In this document: in pieces, positions 16,375 to 24,110 of the stretch | How positions within the stretch are numbered: position 1 is the first letter of the stretch | Layout: each line of letters opens with the position of its first letter | Source: JAJTFA01 sp044351265 | GTDB lineage: Bacteria; Bacteroidota; Bacteroidia; UKL13-3 | Assembly: GCA_044351265.1 (NCBI GenBank) | Contig: JBILGC010000011.1 | Span: forward strand, 1-45,250 | Reading direction: 5' to 3' | DNA length: 45,250 bases | Notes under the pieces: model-generated | The model's database searches: none | Seen by the model: only the letters and a program-made list of their open reading frames with translations | What the model was told of the DNA's origin: nothing | Position numbers and translations under genes: made by a program

Positions 16375-16914
16375 TCAGGCCTTAAAAACAATGGGTGTGC
16401 CCACGGCCGGAATTTCCGGAAAATCTATTTCCATTCCGTCCAGTGCTTCTTCAATGGCATCTTCCAAATAGGCAGCCGTAACACCTGATTCACTTTGCCA
16501 ATTGTCATCGATGGCACCTTTATACACCAACTCGCGTTTTGAGTTAAATAAAAATACTTCCGGATTTACTTTAGCTCCAAACTGTTTGGCAATAAAGCCA
16601 TCTTCATCTTTCAGGTAAAGAAATTTCATCTCATCCAAATGGTATTTACTGGCTGCTTTCTTTAGCGCATCAAGCGAATCCTGCGGAGACTGAGCAGGAT
16701 CGTTGGAGTTTATTCCAATAATGCCCAGGTTATCATCTTCATACTTCTCAAATAACTTAAGCAGCCTTTGGCTGTATGCCGGAGCTATCTCACCGGAGTT
16801 GCAGGTAAATACAACCGCAAGGGCATATTTATCGGCAAATTCATAATGAGAGTGTACCTTTTCATCATAACCCGGTAAATTAAATCCAGGCAGTTTATCG
16901 CCTATCTGTAACAT
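16375..16914 (-). CDS. Thioredoxin-fold protein of the AhpC/TSA group with a single cysteine
   Basis: A 179-residue cytosolic protein with the AhpC/TSA/Redoxin fold pattern: GDKLPGFNLPGYD at the start, the VVFTCN strand, GIIGINSNDP, and the VNPEVFLFNSKRELVYKGAIDD cis-Pro region. Related Bacteroidota proteins usually carry CNHCP at the active site. Here the site reads TCNSGEIAP, leaving C38 as the only cysteine in the protein. So dithiol exchange is impossible within one chain; a one-Cys peroxidase-like or non-redox role is possible. It is first in the operon with the SDR and divergent from the GNAT-like gene. Confidence 0.83.
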   Translation of the reverse strand: MLQIGDKLPGFNLPGYDEKVHSHYEFADKYALAVVFTCNSGEIAPAYSQRLLKLFEKYEDDNLGIIGINSNDPAQSPQDSLDALKKAASKYHLDEMKFLYLKDEDGFIAKQFGAKVNPEVFLFNSKRELVYKGAIDDNWQSESGVTAAYLEDAIEEALDGMEIDFPEIPAVGTPIVFKA

Positions 16915-16969
16915 ATGTTGAAATAATTATATTTTAGTGCCCGCAAAATAAGTAATTTTTGCTTTGCCT

Positions 16970-18094
16970 ATGATGAAAATTACAGAAGTAAGAACAAAAG
17001 CAGATGCAAAAGAATTTATTAATATGGCACGCTTTATTTACAAGGGCGATAAGGAATGGATACAGCCTTTGGATAAAGATATTGATGCCGTTTTTGATAC
17101 AAAGGAAAATCCCAATTTTAAATCTGGCGAAGCCACACGCTGGTTGCTAAAAAGCAATACCAACCAAACCATTGGTCGTATTGCCGCTTTTTACAGTGAG
17201 TTGTATAATAAAACCACCTCAGAAAAAACAGGTGGCATCGGTTTTTTTGAATGTGTGGATAGCAAGGATGCAGCCCATATGCTTTTTAACACGGCTTGTA
17301 AATGGCTTACCGAGCGCGGAATTAAAGCCATTGACGGACCCATTAATTTTGGCGAGAAAGACCGCTTCTGGGGCTTGATGGTTAGTGGTTTTAAAAATCC
17401 ATCTTATCTGGAAACCTATAACCCACCTTACTACCAGGCTTTGTTTGAAAATTATGGCTTTAAGAAAACGGTTGAGCAATCTACCTCAGAAATAACTGCT
17501 GCCGATTTTAACTATGAGCGTTTCAAACGCATAGCCTCGCGCGTATTGCAGAATCCTGATTATGGTTTTGAGCACTACCGCGATATTGAGATTGAAAAAT
17601 TTTCACAAGACTTTATGAGCATCTACAATCAGGCATGGGCGCACCGACCTGATTTTACGCCAATGACTATGGAGCGTGTAATGACCACCATGAAAGCGCT
17701 CCGACCCATTTTACAGGAAGACCTGATATGGTTTGCCTATGCCAATAATGAGCCTGCCGGATTTTATATTAATGTAATTGATGTGAATCAAATTTTTAAA
17801 CACTTGCATGGCAAAATGAATTTGTGGGCTAAAATCAAATTCCTGTGGTTTAAAAAATTCGGACGTGTTAACCGTTGCCGCGGTATTGTGTTTGGCGTAA
17901 TTCCAAAATATCAAAACCTCGGTTTAGAAACCGGCATGATTATTAAATGCCATGAGGCATTGCAAAACTGGAAGTACATGCAATCTTCAGAGCTTGCTTG
18001 GATTGGCGATTTTAATCCTAAAATGCATTCATTGTTTGATGCGCTGGGCGCCAAAACAACCAAAATTCATTATACCTATCAGCTAAAAGTTTAA
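16970..18094 (+). CDS. GNAT-like acyltransferase-fold protein
   Basis: A 374-residue cytosolic protein. A C-terminal segment VFGVIPKYQNLGLETGMI resembles the acetyl-CoA binding motif (Q/R-x-x-G-x-G/A) of GNAT enzymes. The N-terminal half holds a conserved-looking core with GPINFGEKDRFWGLMVSGF and the YNPPYY segment. Long GNAT-like proteins of this type are common in Bacteroidota without a proven substrate. Two ATG codons stand in tandem; either could be used. tsaE starts four bases after the stop, so they share a transcript, which may just reflect chromosomal packing. Confidence 0.75.
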   Translation: MMKITEVRTKADAKEFINMARFIYKGDKEWIQPLDKDIDAVFDTKENPNFKSGEATRWLLKSNTNQTIGRIAAFYSELYNKTTSEKTGGIGFFECVDSKDAAHMLFNTACKWLTERGIKAIDGPINFGEKDRFWGLMVSGFKNPSYLETYNPPYYQALFENYGFKKTVEQSTSEITAADFNYERFKRIASRVLQNPDYGFEHYRDIEIEKFSQDFMSIYNQAWAHRPDFTPMTMERVMTTMKALRPILQEDLIWFAYANNEPAGFYINVIDVNQIFKHLHGKMNLWAKIKFLWFKKFGRVNRCRGIVFGVIPKYQNLGLETGMIIKCHEALQNWKYMQSSELAWIGDFNPKMHSLFDALGAKTTKIHYTYQLKV

Positions 18095-18098
18095 AGGC

Positions 18099-18518
18099 AT
18101 GAACCGTTTCAAAGAGGTTTCACTTCATCACATTCCCGCTATAGCTGCTCAGATCTTTGAACTGGCCCATCAAAAAAAAATCTGGGCTTTTTATGGCGAT
18201 TTAGGTGCAGGCAAAACCACACTGATTAAGGCCATTTGTGCTACTGCCGGTGTAACAGATGAGGTTTCCAGTCCTACTTTTTCGCTGGTTAATCAATACC
18301 AAACAAAATCAGGCAATGCTGTTTTTCATTTTGATTTTTATCGCATAAAAAATCTTGAAGAGGCTTACGATATTGGTTATGAAGAATACTTTGACAGCGG
18401 CAACCTTTGCTTAATAGAGTGGCCTGAAAAAATAGAACCGCTGCTTGCAAAAGAAGATGTGCTGCATATTAGCCTTACCAAAACAAATGAAAATACCAGA
18501 GATATTGAGGCTTGGTAA
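18099..18518 (+). CDS. tsaE: tRNA t6A biosynthesis ATPase TsaE
   Basis: ATPase of the TsaBDE complex that makes N6-threonylcarbamoyladenosine on ANN-decoding tRNAs. The 139-residue protein is the usual length. The P-loop is GDLGAGKTT (33-41). The switch-like SSPTFSLVNQY, the FDFYRIKN motif and LIEWPEK are all diagnostic. It follows the GNAT-like gene by four bases and is followed after 33 bases by sbtA. The partner TsaD is encoded about 19 kb away in the same window; TsaB is not seen. Confidence 0.95.
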   Translation: MNRFKEVSLHHIPAIAAQIFELAHQKKIWAFYGDLGAGKTTLIKAICATAGVTDEVSSPTFSLVNQYQTKSGNAVFHFDFYRIKNLEEAYDIGYEEYFDSGNLCLIEWPEKIEPLLAKEDVLHISLTKTNENTRDIEAW

Positions 18519-18551
18519 ACAATTCAAAATAAACCTGTAATTTGCATCAAC

Positions 18552-19541
18552 ATGCAACAAACCGATATACTGCATACCCTTAGCGGAAGCCTAGCCTCGC
18601 CAATGGTGCTGGCCTTTGTATTGGGTGTTGTTGCCACACTGTTAAAAAGCGATCTTAAATTTCCTGAAGGCATGTATATGGGGCTTACCATCTACTTGCT
18701 TTTTGCCATAGGCTTAAAAGGTGGTGTAAAATTATCTCATACCCCATTGATTGAATTTGTTTTGCCCGGTGCAGGTGCCGTTATCATGTGCTGCATCATT
18801 CCGCTACTCACCTATTTTATTTTGCATCACCTGGCGAAGTTTGATACCATTAATGCAGCGGCAATGGCTGCACACTTTGGTTCGGTTAGTGCAGTTACCT
18901 TTAGCCAAAGCATAACCTATGCAGAAAATGCAGGCATTGCTTTTGAAGGTTTTATGCCGGCTATGCTTGCCATTATGGAAGTGCCCGGTGTGTTTATTGC
19001 CTTATATATTGCTCGTAAAAAAATGGCTGCCCAAAGCCAAAACAATGAGGTAATGAGAGAGCTGCTTACCGGCAAAGGCATTATTTTGCTTATTGGCGGC
19101 ATCCTCATCGGTTTGCTTAGCGGTGATAAAGGATACGAAAGTGTATCGCCATTGTTTGATGCGCCTTTTAAAGGCATTCTCTGTTTGTTTTTGCTTGAAG
19201 TTGGTTTGGTAACCGGACGCAGGGTGGGCGATTTAAAAAAAGTTGGGCTTCGTTTAATTGCATTTAGTTTGCTCATTGTTGGCATCAATGCCATGCTTGG
19301 TTCGCTGGTTGCTGCCTGCTGCGGTTTATCCATTGGCGGCATTGGCATCTTCACTGTGTTGTGTGCCAGTGCTTCTTATATTGCTGCACCTGCTGCCATC
19401 AGAATTGCTTTGCCGGAGGCTAATCCGGGTTATTACCTCACCGCTGCACTTGCCATTGTTTTTCCGTTTAATGTAATTATTGGCATACCGCTTTATTTTA
19501 AACTAGCAACCTATATACATCCCATAATTGCTGCCCTATGA
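18552..19541 (+). CDS. sbtA: SbtA-family sodium-dependent bicarbonate transporter
   Basis: A 329-residue inner-membrane protein with about ten hydrophobic helices in two inverted halves. It matches the SbtA family (formerly DUF897) known from cyanobacteria, with the LKFPEGMYMGLTIYLLFAIGLKGG opening region and AAHFGSVSAVTF plus CASASYIAAPAAIR as the paired ion-binding segments. Cyanobacterial SbtA imports bicarbonate with sodium. In a heterotroph it may supply HCO3- for carboxylases, which is an inference. The stop overlaps the start of a PII-like gene by four bases, repeating the sbtA-sbtB pairing of cyanobacteria and supporting the assignment. Confidence 0.9.
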   Translation: MQQTDILHTLSGSLASPMVLAFVLGVVATLLKSDLKFPEGMYMGLTIYLLFAIGLKGGVKLSHTPLIEFVLPGAGAVIMCCIIPLLTYFILHHLAKFDTINAAAMAAHFGSVSAVTFSQSITYAENAGIAFEGFMPAMLAIMEVPGVFIALYIARKKMAAQSQNNEVMRELLTGKGIILLIGGILIGLLSGDKGYESVSPLFDAPFKGILCLFLLEVGLVTGRRVGDLKKVGLRLIAFSLLIVGINAMLGSLVAACCGLSIGGIGIFTVLCASASYIAAPAAIRIALPEANPGYYLTAALAIVFPFNVIIGIPLYFKLATYIHPIIAAL

Positions 19542-19843
19542 AATTAGTTCCACTAAAATTAGTTACCATAATTGCACTTGATGCCCTGAGCGAACGCATT
19601 ATTAAAGACCTTAAGCAATGCGGCATTAAAGGTTATACCATTACGCATGTAGAGGGCGAAGGTTTACAAGGCAAACATTTTACCGATTGGGAAGGCCGCA
19701 ATGTGCGCATTGAAACCTTGGTTAATGAAGAGGTATCGGTAAATATTATGCAATGGCTAGCAGATCATTATTTTCATAAATACAGTGTTATTGCTTTTGT
19801 AAGCACCGTAGAAGTATTAAGAAAAGAAAAATTCTCAGGCTAA
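19538..19843 (+). CDS. sbtB: PII-like regulator, SbtB type
   Basis: A 101-residue protein with the ferredoxin-like PII fold: a first strand LKLVTIIAL, helix ALSERIIKDLKQCG, strand GYTITHVEGEG (about 32-42), a T-loop region of roughly residues 43-55, then IETLVNEEV and the VIAFVSTVEVLR final strand. SbtB trimers bind adenine nucleotides and gate SbtA. No C-terminal CGPxGC redox loop, as found in some cyanobacterial SbtB, is present. The ATGA overlap with sbtA indicates coupled production. Its TAA overlaps the stop of the convergent MFS gene. Confidence 0.85.
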   Translation: MKLVPLKLVTIIALDALSERIIKDLKQCGIKGYTITHVEGEGLQGKHFTDWEGRNVRIETLVNEEVSVNIMQWLADHYFHKYSVIAFVSTVEVLRKEKFSG

Positions 19844-21078
19844 TAAGTAAACTTGCGCAAGGCTTTTGCTTTAATGGCTGTAAAGCCCACAATCAGCAAA
19901 GTCATGCTGCCGCCAAAAACCACAGAGGGCACTGTGCCCAATAACCTGGCTGCTAAGCCAGACTCAAACGCACCAATTTCATTAGATGAACCAATAAACA
20001 TGGTATTTACTGCCGATACCCGTCCGCGCATTTCATCCGGTGTTTGCAATTGCAATATATTACCTCTTATCACCACGCTTACACTATCAAAAGCTCCGCT
20101 TAAAAACAACAAGAACATAGAAATATAAAACGAAGTGCTCAGTGCAAAACCAATCATGCAGGCACCAAACGCACCCACACAAAACAGCAGCACCACTCCG
20201 GGTTTTTGAATATGGCTGCTCACCGATAATAATATCATGGTAATGCTTGCACCCAATGATGGTGCAGCCCTTAGCAAGCCCAAACCCTGCGGACCCACCA
20301 TCAAAATTTCATGAGCAAATACAGGCAGCAGCGCCACTGCACCGCCAAACAATACCGCAAACAAATCAAGCGAGAGGGCACTTAAAATTACCTTGTTCTT
20401 AAAAACAAACCTAATGCCCTCTTTTAATCTTACGGCTATTTGCTCTGCACCGGCTTGCAGCATAATGGGCTTGGGTTTTATAAAAAACAAAGAGCCCCAG
20501 GCCATGCTCATAAAAAACAATACCACCATAAAAGTTGGGGTAATGTGTATAAACGCATAAAGCACGCCACCAATGGCAGGGCCGCCAATGGCTGCCAATT
20601 GCCAGACTGCACTGTTCAGGGTAGATGCGCGTGTAAGCCACTCCCGTTTTACCATTTGCGCCAAAAAAGCAAAACCCGTTGGGCCAATAAAGCCCCTGGC
20701 TATGCCGCTCATAAAAATAAAAACATACATGGTGCGTATGCTTGCAGTAGCACCAAAAAACAATACAAACTCATCCATGGTGCCCAGCAATAAACCCAAT
20801 GAGCACAACCATAAAAACGCAACCGCATAAAGCAGTATTTTACGTTTGCTCTGGGTATCGGCCACGTGGCCTGCATACAAGGCAATACTCAATGCCGGTA
20901 TGGCTTCGGCCAAACCAATCAATCCAAGAGAGAGCGGATCTTCCGTAAGCTTATACATTTGCCAGCCCACCACCACTGCCTGTATTTGCAAAGCCACGGT
21001 AAGGCAAATGCGCATCACCAAAAAAGCATTAAATTCCTTGTTCTTAAAAAGCTCTTTAAAATCAGACCTTGAGCTCAT
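19840..21078 (-). CDS. Major facilitator superfamily exporter
   Basis: A 412-residue protein with about 12 membrane helices and the MFS_3/EntS-like pattern. The first helices carry VVGWQMYKLTEDPLSLGLIGLAEAIPALSIALYAGHVADTQSKR-like motif A (the conserved G-x-x-D-x-x-x-R/K-R), and the middle loop is short. The mid-protein RASTLNSAVWQLAAIGGPAIGG resembles motif C of drug or siderophore exporters. The ATG overlaps the stop of the LTA-synthase-type gene (ATGA), so the two are coupled. Export of a small molecule or lipid precursor is likely but the substrate is not visible. Confidence 0.85.
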   Translation of the reverse strand: MSSRSDFKELFKNKEFNAFLVMRICLTVALQIQAVVVGWQMYKLTEDPLSLGLIGLAEAIPALSIALYAGHVADTQSKRKILLYAVAFLWLCSLGLLLGTMDEFVLFFGATASIRTMYVFIFMSGIARGFIGPTGFAFLAQMVKREWLTRASTLNSAVWQLAAIGGPAIGGVLYAFIHITPTFMVVLFFMSMAWGSLFFIKPKPIMLQAGAEQIAVRLKEGIRFVFKNKVILSALSLDLFAVLFGGAVALLPVFAHEILMVGPQGLGLLRAAPSLGASITMILLSVSSHIQKPGVVLLFCVGAFGACMIGFALSTSFYISMFLLFLSGAFDSVSVVIRGNILQLQTPDEMRGRVSAVNTMFIGSSNEIGAFESGLAARLLGTVPSVVFGGSMTLLIVGFTAIKAKALRKFTY

Positions 21079-22940
21079 CTCTTTAAATATTCATTATAAT
21101 AAACCTGCTTCCATGCGTTGGCAAGTTTTATTTGTTGCTGCATTCTTGCCTTGGGCCACTTGCTTTGGTACACAATTAAATCTTTCCACTCATCATCAAA
21201 TACCCAGGTGGCAGAATCGTTTATCCAGCCAATGCCATCGTTGTAAACAAAAGATGCAAATGCAGGCGTTAATGTATCGGTAAAGCTTCTGCTCCATTTA
21301 AAAATATTGGCAGGCCAGCCCATTTCTGCCAGCAAGGTGGCGGCAATATCTGTTTGGTTTGCTATGCGTGTGCTTACTTTGCCTCGCAACGCATCAGGCA
21401 ATGCGCCACCGGTAATCAGCATGGGTATGTGGTACAATTCCGGATCATAAGCTGCCCTGTTTTTGGGTTGTTTGTGTCCGTGGTCAGATAGCATTAGCAC
21501 CAGGGTGTTTTTATACCAGGGCATCTTTTTTATCTGCTGCATAAAATGGCCCAAACACGAGTCGGCAAAATAAACCGCACTCTTGTATTCGCTTGCTGCA
21601 TTGGCATTGCCATAGTTGGGTTGCACCGGAATTTTAAAAGGCTCATGGCTGCTTAGCGTAAGCGCTACCGAAAAAAATGGTTGCGGTTGTTGGTTCAATG
21701 CATTTATGGTTGTTTGCCAAAGCTTGTCATCATGCACACCCCACTCGGCATTGCGCTCTGTTAAGGCATAGCCGGCAATATCGTGTATGCGCTGCATGCC
21801 TGAGCTAAGCAGGTAGGCTTTCATATTGGCAAAATTTATATCGCCACCATAAAAGAAAGAAGTATAATATCCCCGTGCTGAAAATATGCCCGGCAATGCA
21901 GGCAGCTCACTAAACTTTTCAATGCGATTTATGATGGAGCTATGCGGCAATGCCGGCTGCGCACTAAGTATAGCAGCCAAACCCTTATCCGTTCGGTTGC
22001 CATTTGCATAAAAGCGGTTCATAAAAAAACCTTCGTTTGCCAGCGCATTTAGCTGTGGTGTGCAAGCATCTTGCCCACCACACAAAGCCACTGCATCACT
22101 GCTCCACCCTTCCAGCATTATTATTAAAATATTCGGGGTGGGCCTATTGGCTAAATGCATGCGCTGCGTTGGTGTTTTGTTTACATATATATTAACCAAA
22201 CTATCAGCCAAGGCATCATCCATATAAGCATAAGGATTGTGGTTGTTTTCTTCCAAAGGCTCTACAACGGTTGCCAAAAAATTCCATGTGGTGTTTAGCG
22301 CAACATGGTTTAAAAAAGGCTTGGCCGAAAAAAAAGCAACACTTTGGTTTAAGGCAGCCTTGCCCGTGCCACCACGTATCAATAAAAATAGCAATGCACC
22401 TGCTACAATAGCCAGCATGGCATTGGCTGCTTTATGCGCAGCAAGGGCTGCAGGCTCAAATGGCTTAAGCCACTTCTTTGTAGCAAAATAAAGTAAAGCT
22501 ACACCCGCACACACATTAAACACGGGGCCAAGCAAACTTGCGCCCGATGAAAACACCACCATATCTTTAGGAAATTTGGCAAACGATGCTGCGTAGGCAT
22601 TTAGTTTTTGCCCCCAAAATTCATACAAAACCGCATCAGCAAGTGTTATAAGCAATACCACCACACCAAACAACCACACATACACTTTTAGCCAGCTAAA
22701 ATGCGTTTGCCAACGCGGAAAAAATGCAAGCAGCATTAACACCAAAAGCGGCAACACACTTAGGTATGCCGCAACCGATAAATCATGAGGCAAGCCATAC
22801 CAAAACGTTTCAGCCAGCTCTGCCCCACTCAGGTTTTGGGCAAAGCCTATATTAAAGGCAATAAAAATAAGGCGGGCGCAAAAAAAACACAGATACCAAA
22901 AAAAATAGATGCGCAGTAACGAAAAAATATTGCTAAACAC
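21075..22940 (-). CDS. LTA synthase/sulfatase-family envelope transferase
   Basis: A 621-residue inner-membrane protein: five or so N-terminal helices (to about residue 190), then a periplasmic alkaline-phosphatase-fold domain. Metal and catalytic residues fit the LtaS/OpgB/EptA group: E277 in LIIMLEGWSSD, nucleophile T317 in GNRTDKGLAAIL, and D486-H487 in LSDHGH. Such enzymes move phosphoglycerol or phosphoethanolamine onto envelope glycans. True lipoteichoic acid is not expected in a Gram-negative, so the acceptor is unknown. No ATG is available: the start is a GTG 40 bases after mltG. The sulfatase region is complete. Confidence 0.87.
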   Translation of the reverse strand: MFSNIFSLLRIYFFWYLCFFCARLIFIAFNIGFAQNLSGAELAETFWYGLPHDLSVAAYLSVLPLLVLMLLAFFPRWQTHFSWLKVYVWLFGVVVLLITLADAVLYEFWGQKLNAYAASFAKFPKDMVVFSSGASLLGPVFNVCAGVALLYFATKKWLKPFEPAALAAHKAANAMLAIVAGALLFLLIRGGTGKAALNQSVAFFSAKPFLNHVALNTTWNFLATVVEPLEENNHNPYAYMDDALADSLVNIYVNKTPTQRMHLANRPTPNILIIMLEGWSSDAVALCGGQDACTPQLNALANEGFFMNRFYANGNRTDKGLAAILSAQPALPHSSIINRIEKFSELPALPGIFSARGYYTSFFYGGDINFANMKAYLLSSGMQRIHDIAGYALTERNAEWGVHDDKLWQTTINALNQQPQPFFSVALTLSSHEPFKIPVQPNYGNANAASEYKSAVYFADSCLGHFMQQIKKMPWYKNTLVLMLSDHGHKQPKNRAAYDPELYHIPMLITGGALPDALRGKVSTRIANQTDIAATLLAEMGWPANIFKWSRSFTDTLTPAFASFVYNDGIGWINDSATWVFDDEWKDLIVYQSKWPKARMQQQIKLANAWKQVYYNEYLKR

Positions 22941-22979
22941 GCCCCAAAGGTAATCATTATTTAACAGTTCAATTACCTG

Positions 22980-24035
22980 TTAGCGTATGCCACGCTTATT
23001 TAGCATGCGTTGGTAGTTGCGTGCATTTACCTGGTGCTGCGCAAAAGAGGCCGCAAAATTATGGTAGCCGGAAAAATCTTCTTTGGCACAAAAATAAATG
23101 TAGGCATGCCGTTTCAAATTCAGCACGGCATCAATGGCTTGCACAGAGGGCACACAAATGGGCCCCGGTGGCAAACCTTTGTAAATATAAGTATTGTAGG
23201 GCGATTCTACCTTAAGCATGGAACCCTGCACACGCCTAATGCTGCGGTCGTTCATGGCATAAATAATGGTAGGGTCTGCCTGAAAAAGCATGCCCCGTTT
23301 CAGGCGGTTATAATACACACCCGCCACTACCGGCATTTCATCCTTTCGGTGCGTTTCCTTTTGCACTATCGAAGCCAAAATGGCCACATCTTGTTTGCTT
23401 AGTTGCAGCTGCGCTGCCTTTTGCACCCGTGCAGAGTCCCAAAATAAGGTATACTCTTCAAACATGCGCTGCACCAGTTGCGTGGCAGAGGTGTTCCAGT
23501 AAAAATTGTAGGTATTGGGCACAAACAACGCCACGGCAGCTTCGGTATCCAAGCCCAGGCTATCCATAACGGCAGCGTTGTTTAAAATGGCCATAAGCTC
23601 CAGGCTATCGGCCTCTAGCTTTTGCCCCCAAAAGGCAACCAAATCCTGTTTGCGCTCTGCGTAGGTAAACCTAATATCCAGCGGTTCTTGTTTGCCAGAG
23701 CGCAGCAGGCGCAGCAAAGCAAAATTGCCCATGCCCGCACGCAGCTTGTAGCGGCCTGCATTTATTTGCCCCTCCCAGCCCGTAAGCGTTGCCAGGCGGG
23801 TAAAAGCCTTGGCATTTTTAAAAAGCTTGTATTGGTTGTTGGTTTCCAGGCTCTCATAAAAACCCTTGTTAGAGTATATGTATAGGTAGGCCGTTTCATC
23901 ACGCTCCAAACGCAAGTTAGAGGCAAACACATCTTCATAAATTCTAAAGGCAGCAGCCAGCAGCAGCAGGGCCGAAACGATGAGCACAATGCGCACAATG
24001 GCTTTCCCTTCTCCTTTATTTTTAGCTTTGGGCAT
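22980..24035 (-). CDS. mltG: Endolytic murein transglycosylase MltG
   Basis: Inner-membrane lytic transglycosylase that cuts nascent peptidoglycan strands and sets their length. The 351-residue protein has a short basic N-terminus, one membrane helix (about 12-33), a LysM-like region, and the YceG catalytic domain. The signature LASIVQKETHR places the catalytic glutamate at E227, and YNRLKRGMLFQADPTIIYAMND follows as in E. coli. ATG is chosen over the GTG six bases earlier. The LTA-synthase-type gene and MFS gene follow closely, so this is an envelope operon. Confidence 0.94.
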   Translation of the reverse strand: MPKAKNKGEGKAIVRIVLIVSALLLLAAAFRIYEDVFASNLRLERDETAYLYIYSNKGFYESLETNNQYKLFKNAKAFTRLATLTGWEGQINAGRYKLRAGMGNFALLRLLRSGKQEPLDIRFTYAERKQDLVAFWGQKLEADSLELMAILNNAAVMDSLGLDTEAAVALFVPNTYNFYWNTSATQLVQRMFEEYTLFWDSARVQKAAQLQLSKQDVAILASIVQKETHRKDEMPVVAGVYYNRLKRGMLFQADPTIIYAMNDRSIRRVQGSMLKVESPYNTYIYKGLPPGPICVPSVQAIDAVLNLKRHAYIYFCAKEDFSGYHNFAASFAQHQVNARNYQRMLNKRGIR

Positions 24036-24110
24036 GGCCACTAAAATGCAACAAAGTTTTAGTTTTCTGCAACATCAAATAATCTTAGTGAAATATCAAT
24101 TGAAATCTAA

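Noticed and set aside
22937..22982. mltG and the LTA-synthase-type gene as one protein broken by a stop
   Set aside because: They share a frame with a single TAA between, but both are full-length members of separate families; the shared frame is chance.
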